Positions 40,730 through 51,460 of a DNA stretch of 64,000 nt are shown here, piece by piece. The stretch lies in assembly GCA_011800805.1 (NCBI GenBank), contig MPNW01000113.1, positions 113,570-177,569 on the forward strand, in the 5' to 3' direction. This DNA comes from Hirudo medicinalis. Lineage: Eukaryota; Annelida; Clitellata; Hirudinida; Hirudinidae. The notes under the pieces are model-generated. The model saw only the letters and a list, made by a program, of their open reading frames with translations, was not told the origin of the DNA and made no database searches. The position numbers were made by a program, and so were the translations under genes. Each line of letters begins with the position of its first letter. The first letter of the stretch is position 1.

Positions 40730-41781
40730 GGAGGGTTGGATGTTGACGCTTAATGTAGTCGATTGCTTCAAATTGATGTCGGTTGATTGGCTGTCGGAGT
40801 CTTCGGATCGTTCGGGTAGTTTTCACATCCGTCGAAGATGTTGTTGGATGTTCTCGTTGAATAACTTCACAAATATACCATGCCATGCACTTGTATTTGC
40901 TTACTAACTTTCCTGTCATTATGATCCAGGCATTCACCATAATCCACTGATTTTCATTCATTTGGGGAATGCATTGTGAACAAAGCTTTATTTTGTTGTT
41001 ATTATTTATCTTAATTAGATTATATTATTTATCTTTTATTATTTATTCGTAGGAATTTTGTAAAAAGCCAATCAACGTGACCCGTACAGGACACGACAAT
41101 TTTCTAGCATATGATTTCTTTGTGATGGTGAATTTCTCGTGTCTGCATGATAATGTTCATATTAAACTTTTCCTCATACTTTCTAGCTATTTGCCTCTTG
41201 GTTTTTGTGTTGGGTGTCTGTGGCGTATATTATATGCAGTTATATGTGCATGTACCTGAGTGACGTGAGTCATCGCCTGGTACTTCCAGGGCACAATTCA
41301 TCATGCATAGTAATTTGATACCCACATGTTTATTCGTGGTTGAGGACTTGGGACAAGGGAAAGCAAGACTTTGTTGTTGGTCTGAAAAATCATTGGTTTG
41401 CTTGCTCTGATTTTCATAGTGAGCATGCTTTTATAGTAAGGATTGAATGAGTTGCTGGAGAGTCTCAGCATTGGAATAATGTAGAGTGGACAGTTTTTGA
41501 ACAGTGGATCTCTTTAATGCGATCAGTGGGAGGAAACGAAGTTGCAGCTACTTACTTTTATGGGTAGATTCTCTACTTTATTCTACATTTTTATTTAACA
41601 GAAATTCTGTTAGAGTTTGGCAATGTTTGGGGAAGTGATTGCGCTTGTTTGTGACCATTACTTTGTAGCGGGGTGAGCAGTGATAGCAAATCCTGACAAT
41701 TTTTTAGATTAATTAGTTTTAATGAATATTATTACTTGATCCGAATGGAAAAGGCTTTTCCGCAGCGAGAACTGCCTCGTA
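40730..41781. other. spacer between convergent genes
   Basis: MASK ends at 40729 (+) and the unidentified gene ends at 41782 (-). Nothing beyond probable 3' UTRs is visible. Confidence 0.45.
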
Positions 41782-44262
41782 TTAGTGTCTTTCGACGCCG
41801 TTGTTGTGTGTTTCAATGAGATAACTGATCAACTCGCTGGGGTCAAATTTCGTCAGTTCAAGGTTTTCCAGGGTTCGGTTTAGGGGCGTTGGCGTCACCA
41901 TGGCTACGCCATTCTGAATAAATAAATAATTCACCAGATAGAGCAACAAATTGAGATTCACATGTTCATGATTAATATATTTGGATGAACTGGAAATGGT
42001 TTCAAGACTTATTCACAAAATATCTTGATGGTCGTCAAAACTTAAAAGAATACTTTGACAAGACTTTCAACAACTAATGAACCAATGCGACCTCTTTCAG
42101 AACATGATTTCAGAAGATTTTGTGCTGTATTTATATTTATTATATCGTATTTAGATTGGCAAAATGGTGAAATCAGCATGTTGAGGAACTTGGCCAAGTT
42201 ATAAGTCGGGCACTGTGAAATAATAGGTCTGAGAAGAATATCTTTTTTTTTATGAATGTAGGCCGACTTGCCAATCAAGCCCCTCAACCAAACCTCAATG
42301 GGTATAAACCTTACTCGAAAGCAGCTATCTTCCAGATCTTTCGCCATGATTTTGGTTTTGAGACTGGACATCTTTACGGAACATTGAGGAAATTAGAGAA
42401 AGCGGCATCTTTGTCCACGGTTTCTAGTTAGAAGTAATAATTATATAGTTACATAATTGTAGTTATAATTTCCTTCCTCAGACTTTGTCGAGTGGTTAAG
42501 GCTTTCGCTTTGGTGCGGCTCAGTTGGGAGTTCAAATTCTAGTCGCTCGATAGAGTTTCTATATTACATAACACAGTTATAATTTCCTAATAATAATAGT
42601 AATCTTGTGCACTTTTGACTTCGTTCCAGAAAATTCTAAATATATTGATGAGTAACGGTATAATCCTAATGTTGAATAACGAAGAATGAACAAAGTGTGC
42701 CAGATCAGAGTTGTCTGATTCGAAATTCAACACTTGAACATGATTCGTGAGCAATCAGAGATAATAACTGATAAAACAGCTCGGTGCATGGCATGTGTGC
42801 AAAGCAGACTTTAAATTTCGATAACTACGTGGCTCCTCGTCTTTTGCGTACGGAGAAGTCTTGGCTCGCGCTCTAAGGTGAAGTCTCTTTGAATTTCATT
42901 ACTAAATAAGTTAGGAATTAACAGATAAATTCTAAATGTTCCTAATCGTTTCACTAATTGATAAACTGCAGATTTTACGTTTGATTGTTGATCAAGTCCT
43001 GCTAATTTATTCATTTGATGGTGTTAATATTTATTTAATAAATTAACATGCTTTCATTAATTTATCAATAATTATTATCGCCAAGTAAGACCACTTCTCT
43101 CTGTGCACGTTTCCTATAATAATAATGTAAAATAATAAGCATTCTAAGAAAACTAAAGGATAAAATACGGGAACATATTCTTGCATCACGCAAATGTTCA
43201 TTCACCGACAGCACTTTCTTGCACGTTCTTGTAACTTCTAGTGATGAGTCACCTCGACAAATGCTTTTCTTGAATAAATTGTTTGAAAGAGCGAGTATAA
43301 CCTGCAAATACTCAACAATGCATAATGTAAACAATGTATTAATAATACAAACAATTAATACAAACAATTATTAATACAAACCTGAGATGACATCTGAGGC
43401 TGATAAAAATAAGAAGGTGAAATTGTTATTTGTACTCCTTTATTCTTCAGCACATCCTCATTTCATTTGTCTAATGTGCAAACGGTATATTTTTCAAACA
43501 ACTCATCCTTAAGATGCTGGAGTCATCCGATCATTAAAACTGCAGTTTTTATACAATTTTCCAACAACATTGTATTGAGGGACCCCACAAATAGTTTAAA
43601 AGTGTTTCATTGATTGTTTCAAAGGTGGGACAAAATGGATTGAAGTGGTTGAATGCATGAAAGTGGAAATTCAACAACTTTTCATAATTACTTTTTTTAA
43701 CCCTCATCAACCCTTCTCAAGAAGTCTTGAAAGTTTCATCTCTTTTTATCATTTACTGATGCCGATTCAACTCCTTTATGAGATGGTAGGTTAACATTCA
43801 GCAGGTTCGAAGATAAAATTTGAAAGGCAAGGCTGATGGATTTGGACAGACATAAACAAACTTCAATTTTAAGTTCTTTGGTAAATTATCATTAATTTGG
43901 TGAATTTGTATGCCCTGCTCACCAATGGAAACGTGTGTTCAACTTGTTTTATGTTAGGGTTCACTATTTCCTTCAGATCAAACACCTGAGAATAGGACAC
44001 ACCTGTCAATCAATACTTTTTTAGTGCAAATCTAAATTGTAAAACATTGTTAGATTTCACTGTGCAATGCTCCTTTCACTTTGATTGCGAAGCTATTTTT
44101 AGACAAAAAAGATAAAACGGAGTGGTGAACAAGACTGCAAATATGAAATTTATCGGGTGTTTTAAATTTAACTCATAAAATTAAGGAATCTTCAGATGAA
44201 AACAGGAAATCTTTCGTCCACTCACATCTGGTCTCCATCGGGAGGTTGGTTTCAATTTCAAC
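41782..44262 (-). CDS. unidentified multi-exon gene (partial model)
   Basis: I do not recognise the product. Several minus-strand stretches look like true exons because they are open, non-repetitive and bordered by AG and GT. They are about 44211-44262 (IEKKLLKLKPTSRWRPD, donor GTGAGT), 43928-43990 (VFDLKEIVNPNIKQVEHTFP, donor GTGAGC), 43620-43720 (LLNFHFHAFNHFNPF), 43383-43450 (NKGVQITISPSYFYQPQ), 43150-43301 (VILALSNNLFKKSICRGDSS, then CKKVLSVNEHLRDARICSRI) and 42820-43010 (LDQQSNVKSAVYQLVKRLGT). The last, 41782-41913, starts after TTATTCAG and ends LTKFDPSELISYLIETHN, NGVERH, TAA. The joins are not established, and the N-terminus may lie upstream. A Penelope-like RT relic sits in the final intron. 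Confidence 0.45.
42042..42371 (-). pseudogene. Penelope-like element RT fragment
   Basis: A minus-strand 109-codon fragment. ILLRPIISQCPTYNLAKFLN, then a stretch ending FCQSKYDI, matches the RPIxSxxxxPTYxLxKFLxxxLxP pattern of Penelope-like RTs, which precedes the catalytic motifs. It lacks the catalytic Asp region and the GIY-YIG endonuclease. It lies in the last intron of the unidentified gene, on the same strand. Confidence 0.65.
42478..42552 (+). repeat. tRNA-like relic or SINE head
   Basis: TTGTCGAGTGGTTAAGGC matches a class II (Leu/Ser) D-arm and A box, and GAGTTCAAATTCTAG a worn B box about 40 bases later. The acceptor arms do not pair properly and there is no clear anticodon loop, so it is not a working tRNA. 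It differs from the head of the 13.87 kb repeat. Confidence 0.45.
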
Positions 44263-44417
44263 AATTTCTTTTCAATATTATTGAATATTATTATACGTAT
44301 AGTATTTACATATTAATTATGGAAGTTGATTTTTTCAAATTTTTGACATTTACTTAAAAACACTATCTTGTTCGTTTCGTTCCTAGTACCATGCGTAGTA
44401 TTATTTTCGTTAGTAAC

Positions 44418-44466
44418 CCGAACGGTATTAGTGGCCTAAGGGTCCTTCTGTTTGTGAAATGAAATA
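44418..44466 (+). mobile_element. LINE 3' tail fragment
   Basis: ACGGTATTAGTGGCCTAAGG, then GTCCTTCTGTTTGTGAAATG and AAATAAATA, is the same 3' terminus as in the LINE copies at 4990-5350 (-) and 15758-16207 (-). Only the last 50 or so bases are recognisable, so this is a very short 5'-truncated insertion. Confidence 0.7.
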
Positions 44467-45568
44467 AATATTAAATTCTTTTAAATATTGTTTTATTTTT
44501 AATTTCAATGAATAGTCGACATGTTAAATGTTGCACCAATATATTTTCATATTATCCTTCTAATTTTGTTGAAGCCCAAAACGTTTTACGCCGCAAGTCG
44601 TGCCCGTGACCCTAATCACTGACGATGCACTGTTTAAAAGAAATTGAAATTCCTTTTTGAATGATGTCTTCAGTTAATTTATTTTTATAATTATGAATTT
44701 AATATGTATAATATGTAGTTATTTTAATACTACAATGCGATCTATACGATATGATTATCAATGACAATGCAAACGAAAATAAAAATTAATACGGTTTTTG
44801 GCCCCACATAAACACATTATATGAAAATAAATAATATTATGCATGCACAAACATATTATATGCGCATAAACATGTTACACACACACTCAGGGCCGGCAGG
44901 GGGTGAAAAGAGTCCAGGGGCAATTTTTGGGGCCCGCCAGGATTTTAACTTTTTTTTTTGCTTTTCCATTACCAAATTGACATCACAAAATCAGAGGCCC
45001 AGTATATACTTAAAATTATTGAAAATGTTTAAAATGTGAAACGACAAACTTTAAATGGATTTTAATGTCTTATTTGATTTTTAATTTAAACGTTTGAATT
45101 TGAAAGATTTTCTAATTAAACATTTTTCAGAAAAGATGAATAAATCAATGTCAATGAATAAATAATCTACTTTATTTTTCTTGTATTGCAACATTGGATC
45201 TACAACATTGAATCGTGGGAAATTTGTAATCGTTCATAGCATATTTTTAATTTGAAAAAAAATTAAATCACGTTAAAGGCGAAAAAGCAAGTTCACGAAA
45301 ACAATACCAATCTGTGCCCTTCACGCTTCAACCAGTCGTTCTTCCATCACTAAAATCCACTGCTGACGTCACCTTTTACAAGACTTGTCACAAAGTTGTC
45401 CCTCAAAGCTTGGCCTCACTTGACACTGGGAAATCCAGTGATAAAGTACAACATGGAGTCCAAGCGAATCAAGTCATTTGGAGGAGAGGTGGAAATGTGT
45501 TCTGACATTTGACATTTATTTACCTTTTATTTGTGCTTTATTGAAGTTTTAAATGCTCTTTAAATAAG
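44467..45568. other. 5' flank of the SORBS-like gene
   Basis: AT-rich. It may include the first coding exon of the downstream gene. One candidate, with an ATG near 45452 reading MESKRIKSFGGE before a GTGGAA donor, does not fit the phase of the next exon, so I did not include it. Confidence 0.35.
44888..44943. repeat. possible hAT-type terminal inverted repeat
   Basis: CAGGGCCGGCAGGGGGTGAA, then CAGGGGCAATTTTTGGGGCC and CGCC, is GC-rich in an AT-rich setting. It starts with CAGGG(C/G)C, as many hAT ends do. No partner repeat or 8 bp target duplication was found, so this is only a suggestion. Confidence 0.35.
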
Positions 45569-48500
45569 CAACCATCGACGACGACCAAGTGGACAATTTA
45601 TCTTCAATTCTTAACGAAGACACGGATTCAAACTTATCAGAGGTTTGAACGCAGTTGCAATTAAATAATTAATATTAAACCAATTAAAATTGAGTAATTA
45701 CATACTTAGCCAATTAAAATTGAATAATTAAATATTAACATTATTTTCCTTTTTAGGATTACCAAGTCATGCTGTCCAACGAAGCAGTTTCACGATCCCG
45801 CGACATCAGTGGTGAATAATAAATAAATTATGTTTAATTTCAATAAAATAAAATAGTTAATTTTTCGATGTAATAAAATAAAATTTATTTCGAATTAAAA
45901 TAAAAGAAACAGAATTTATGATAACAATTCAACTTTAAATAAAACATTATTGTCACTTCTACATATTTCTCGACACTTCAAGTTCAAAGAAGTTGGTTCA
46001 ACTACCTGAGATTCAAAAGCCAAAAAGAAGAATTTAAAAGGGGATTCAACCAGGTTCATTGTTGGTGTATAAATCATCCGGTTGTGGAGTTTAACTTGTA
46101 CTTTTACTTTTAGGTTCACTGCTACCCTTTCATCGAAATATCATCCTCAGTCAGGAAAGAAGACGAAGATCGCTTGAAGGAAGTGTTTCACTGGTTGTTT
46201 TAAATCGCATGTTTTCATTTTTTTACTAACCATTTTAGGCGGGATTTCAACAACATAAAGTTAAAGGACATTCGCTGGGGAACTTCAGAGGTAATCCGAC
46301 CGTCTGTCATCCGTCCGTCCGTCCGTCCGACCGTCCATCCATCCATCCATCCATCCATCCATCCATCCATCCATCCATCCATCCATCCATCCATCCATCC
46401 ATCCATCCATCCATCCATCCATCCATCCATCCACCCATCCATTGCAGATGACGAAGACAAAAACGTGAATAACAATGAAAGATATACAAAGAGGTATGAA
46501 GCTGAATGATATGTTTCCCAATTTTAAAAACTCAATTTAAGGAAATATTTTAAACCATTAGAATTGACCAGTTGCCAAAAAGTCCAGATGCCAAATATAA
46601 AATGGAAATTTATAAAAACCAGCCCCTTAAGATTGAAGATTATGAACCAGGATTGAAATCCTCAATTTTTTCAAATCAACCTGCTAAGGTTTCAAAAAAA
46701 TCTATTTAATAAGTTTAATGGAATACAAATATTCACTTAAAATAATTCTTAAGTCAGTCGATCGTTCATATTCCAGGAACGTAAAGAATCTTGCTTAAGA
46801 TGGTAATCAGCGTGTATTTTAAACTTCCAGTAAAGGATTGGAAATCATTTTTGAACATTTTGAAATAATGGAAGGTATGAAAGCGATGCTGATGTGGACT
46901 ACAGAGAAAGCATTGGAGGAGCATCTTTCGATGACAGCGGATATTTGAGTTCCACTGGAATTTCCGACAACAAATGCCAACCTTGTTCGTAAATAATAAA
47001 GAATAAAAATAAATTTAGTTGATAAAAGTAGAAATAACACGTTCATTGACATCAAAATGTTTTATTCACAGGGAGGCAACACAAAGACATGGTATTATCG
47101 CGACATACTTCAATGATTTAAATGGGTTTTCTTTTCATTCTTTAAAACAATTTGCAAGTCGAACTAATTACGTTTAAGGAGCACGTTTTGAAAGAAGAAA
47201 GAGTTGCGAAGAAGAAGAAGGAAGTTTTGGATAACGAATCCAGGAGACATCACGACACTTTCATGTCAGTTGTGCCTACATTTACGTTATTTATTTAAGA
47301 AATGCAACAATTTGAAATTCCAAAATTGAAGGCCCAAAGAGAAGCAATTTTTATTGGACCGATATGATAACGTTGCTTACGTTCGACCGACCAACAATCC
47401 CAGACCAAAGGGACGAGCAAAAGTTCTTTTTGCGTTCAGACCACAACATGAAAAGTTTGAATTGTTGCCATTTTTTAATTATCTAAGATTTAATTGGAAA
47501 TAATTTCACAGTGAGTTGGCCTTGAAGAAGGGAGATGTTGTACAACTTCTGAGGAGGGTTGATGCCAACTGGTACAAGGGAGAGATTGATGGCCAAGTTG
47601 GAGTCTTCCCATCAAACCACGTAGATGTTGGTTGAATTTTAAAATTATTATTATTGGAATATAAAAAATTTATTTGTGAATCAAAATTAAATCGATAGAT
47701 TGATTGATTAAATGAAGGTGATCATTTCTCTCGAGGAAGCAAGAAGACTTGCAGACGACAGAGCGGGAAGGGCGGTTGCCATTTACGAATTCATTGGAAG
47801 ATCTCCTCTCGAACTTTCCTTTTCGAAGGTCAAACAAAAATATTTTAATGTGTAATTGATTGATTGATTTTATTATTTGAATAAGTAGGGTGAGGATCTA
47901 CTGCTGATTAGAAGGATCGACCAAAATTGGTTCGAAGGCAGGTTAAGAGGAAGGCAAGGGATCTTCCCAGCCTCCTACGTCGACATTTTGATGGCTCCAA
48001 CTTCTCGTCCAATCACTCCCGCAGGTCTTTGGTTATTTACAAAATAAAATAAAATACTATTGACAATTAGATAACTGGTTTTCAGATGAATGCAGTCAGG
48101 TGTCTCGTTCTAATTCGTCATTTTCTATCGGACCTGAAGTCCCTTCTCCGTGGAACTCCGATGCTTACGAAAGTGAATTCGAAAGAGAATACATCATTTC
48201 GCCACCGCACAAAGCAAACAGTCCCCTGAAACAAAGCAAAAACAGCAACACTATATTCAAAGCATTTAATCATTCATGCAAAGAGCTGCGTTCAACAGCT
48301 GGAAACTCATCATCCGTGCAGAAGAAAATGCTTTGGCGGGAAGGAAGTGTTTGGAATGTTGAAGGGAGTCTGAAGAAAGATAGAGCCACGGACATGAAAG
48401 CTGCAGGTTTGAACGTCTCCACGAAAGTCGAGCACCAACAAACTCCCAATGAAAAGAAGTTAGGAATTATAGAGAGGTCGACACTATCATAATTAATTCA

Positions 48501-49347
48501 CTCCGACTTATTAATATTTATCATGTTAGGAATTACCACAGCTGCCTTCAGTGCTGTTTACAACAAAGGAAGCAGCAATCATCAGATGTTGCATAAACTA
48601 TACTTTGTAATCGGTTATATTTAAATTTAATCTATTTAGTCGTAATGGAAAGTGCTGATAATAGTTGAATGCTTTACTATCAATATCTCTAACTTTTGAT
48701 TGCACATCTTTGGTGATTTTCTAGGTTATTGCGGTTAGACCGCATACGTTCTCCAGGCATATAAGGCAGGTTCAAAATAACTGCGATGGAAAACATGAGT
48801 TCTGAGTTATAAATAACCAGGAAACCTTGAAATGGGATTCCTTAAAGTTTAAAAAAAACAAAGCTAAGAGAGCTGAGCTGTGAATGGAGTCAGCCATGAA
48901 AGTGTTCACTTAAAAATAAAAGTATAAAACGAACAATAGTACTTATTGTATTTATTGACCACGCATGCATAAATCATCTCATACCGATAAAACACACATT
49001 TGTATATTAAATGGAACTAATAATAGCCTTGTAAATTTTAATTATCTCCGAGTTTCAACTTTCATGTTTCAATCACGCGACCTGTGCAGAACTCACGTCT
49101 TTTTATAAATGAATCCCACTTGTGAGTCGCCTGCTTATATAATTTAATCCCATTTGCGTTTTATTTCAACAGATGTCGTGCCTTGTACAACTACGAACCT
49201 CAGAACGGGGACGAACTAAAGTTGAGTGACGGAGATCTGTTGGACGTTGTGGAGAAATGTGACGATGGTTGGTGCATCGGACTCTGTCGTAGGACGGGTC
49301 GCTTTGGGACTTTTCCTGGCAACTATGTCGAAGTTTTAGGTCATTGA
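45569..49347 (+). CDS. SORBS: SORBS-family adaptor (CAP/ponsin/vinexin-like), three SH3 domains
   Basis: A cytoskeletal adaptor; in the family the SH3 domains bind vinculin, Cbl/Abl and other Pro-rich partners at adhesion sites. Probable exons: 45569-45642, 45757-45811, 46114-46193, 46239-46290, 46448-46493, 46562-46688, 46777-46802, 46875-46988, a small one near 47077-47092, 47179-47264, 47332-47454, 47512-47626, 47718-47828, 47889-48024, 48086-48476 and 49173-49347. SH3-1 spans 47.42-47.62 kb ([37 protein letters not shown]). SH3-2 spans 47.77-47.98 kb ([26 protein letters not shown]). The C-terminal SH3-3 ([44 protein letters not shown]) closely follows the third SH3 of vertebrate SORBS proteins. 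A SoHo-like region could lie in the N-terminal exons but is not clear. The start codon is not established, so the 5' end is incomplete. Confidence 0.88.
46334..46443. repeat. (CCAT)n microsatellite
   Basis: About 27 copies of CCAT in an intron of the SORBS-like gene, preceded by CCGT-type variants from about 46307. Read on the minus strand it gives long spurious frames of repeated Met-Asp-Gly-Trp. Confidence 0.98.
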
Positions 49348-51460
49348 CTCTGAAATTTCTATCATCACCATCGTCGTCGTCATCGTCATTACCATCATCA
49401 TTCGGAAGATTTGCTAAAAAATGTCACTTGAAATATTAATTATTGCAACGAAAGTGTTGTTCGAGTTAAATTCGTGAAATTAATCTCGTTACATTTAATC
49501 TTATTTAAGGAGAAATTCCTAAAAAGCTCTCATCTTGCAAATGTTTTTCGTTTACCCATTGTCAAAGTCTTTCTCATGGTGCCCTGTGCTCAATTGAATT
49601 TGATGATCTTAAAATTTTTAAGAACATGCGTCAGGTTTGTTTCACCGATGTTGTTGGTGCTCCAACTAACTTTCAACAATGTGCCTATTAATTATTAAAG
49701 TATTAAAGCTGCTGCAGGTAATTTTCCGTAAAGGATTATCTGATGAGCTGTCATTATTAGCACAATTTCAAGAAAATTAGTTAATTAATTCACTAAAACT
49801 AAACTCAATTTTATGTAATAAATTCGCAGATTAAGGACACCAAGTTGTAAAGCAAGTAAATGTGGTCTTTGAACAAGTCCACTCAAAGCAGATATTTGTT
49901 ACTGAAATTCGCACAACCCTCGGAGAGAACAAAGTAACGAAGGTAGGAATCCTGCCGTAGGATGAAACTAGTATAAGGCGAAATGAACTCTCAAAAGATC
50001 TCAAGAATAATCTTAACGAGCTGAAAATGAGTATAAACAACTCAAGCAGATGGGAGGAATATATAATAATAAAACAATTTCTAATAATAAAACAATATCT
50101 AATAATAAAACAATATCTAATAATAAAACAATTTCTAATAATAAAACAATTTCTAATAATAAAACAATTTCTAATAATAAAACAATTTCTAATAATAAAA
50201 CAATTTCTAATAGTAAAACAATTTGTAACTTAACCCCTGTGGTTTTACTCTTCAAAACTATCAACAATCCTCATATCGTTCATGATTCTAGCATTATCAT
50301 CATCATCACCGTATTATTATATCTTAGACACTTTACGATTGAAGTCATTCACGATTGAAGAGGCAAACCCTCGTTCAGCCTGATCGGATGACTTTTTTTG
50401 CTTCTCACCGAAAGTGAGGGTAGGCAACAGCTAATCAGGGTCGCTGCTCCCCCAGGTGACGTCACTGGTTGGAAAGGCACAGAGGTTTACCAGATCGTGC
50501 AACTCTAAGCCAGGAGATTGCATAAGTTAAATACCAACCTGGCACACACAAGAAGGAAAGAACTTTAATTTTGCTCTTCAAAATGGCATCTGGGTAAAAT
50601 TATGCAAATTCATTTTTAATAACTTGAGAACAAAATTTCTTTAACATCAATTAGAATACAAATTAGATAACATTAGGACACAAATTCATCCAAGTAGAGT
50701 TAATTTTTTAGACACTAAACCATAGAGCCCCAAATCTAGCGACGCTAACAGTTTTTTCGCAGGCATGGCAAATCACTTCCCCATCATCACCAAATTACCT
50801 GGCATTTTATTCTTCGATTTGTTAACTGACATTTTATTATTACGTTTCTGGGGCTTGCCACATTCGTACTAACAATATATTTATTTTAGTGGCTGAAAAG
50901 CAGAGGAAAATAGCAAATATAATAATAATAACAATGCAGGACATAAAATGAAGAGGTACAAAAATTTTCTTTATTATAAAAGGTCTCCAAGCCACAGAAA
51001 ATGGAAAAAAGTAAAATGTTGTTGGCAAAACTCCAAATAACAAATTGTTTCATGATTTAGGAGATGTCAGAAATAAACGCACGAAATAAACTTCATCGGT
51101 AATGCAACCAAATAAGGAATTAATAGGAATTATTCACCGCCAACTGCATGTGATTTGTAAAATGTTACTGGATACCTACTTGTAATATCACATGGAAGGA
51201 ATACATAGGCAATTATGGAATGAATTTTCAAATTGAATACATTTCAGGTCAATAAAAATTGTGAATATTTTTATACACGATGCAAGGCATGTCCTCAGAA
51301 TGACTTTTCAAGATGAAGAACTCTCTATTGACCAATGAGAGGGCATCATGTTCAGGAAAACTTGTCATAAAAATTATATTGTGCTGCTTCTCATCTCCCA
51401 AATGATGCATCAACTTCCGAGTGAGAAATTTGGTCGCCTGAAAGCACAGCAAGAATTATT
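49348..51460. other. spacer between convergent SORBS and Myo9 genes
   Basis: It holds the 3' UTRs of both genes and a minisatellite at 50065-50226. A GC-richer patch at about 50380-50530 (ACCGAAAGTGAGGGTAGGC, CCCAGGTGACGTCACTGG) may be a worn repeat. No coding exon is recognised. Confidence 0.5.
50065..50226. repeat. 18 bp minisatellite, about 9 copies
   Basis: Unit AATAATAAAACAATTTCT with one-base variants (ATATCT in two copies, a single AATAGT near the end). Because 18 is divisible by three and the unit lacks stops in some frames, artificial open frames arise on both strands. It lies in intergenic DNA. Confidence 0.97.

Noticed and set aside
42478..42552. Functional Leu or Ser tRNA
   Set aside because: The D-arm looks good, but the acceptor stem does not close and the B box has lost its invariant CG.
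46215..46521. Minus-strand frames of repeated Met-Asp-Gly-Trp
   Set aside because: They come from the (CCAT)n microsatellite in a SORBS intron.
50013..50358. Overlapping open frames on both strands with six-residue repeats
   Set aside because: The 18 bp minisatellite keeps frame on both strands, and no start context, splice signals or gene context supports coding.
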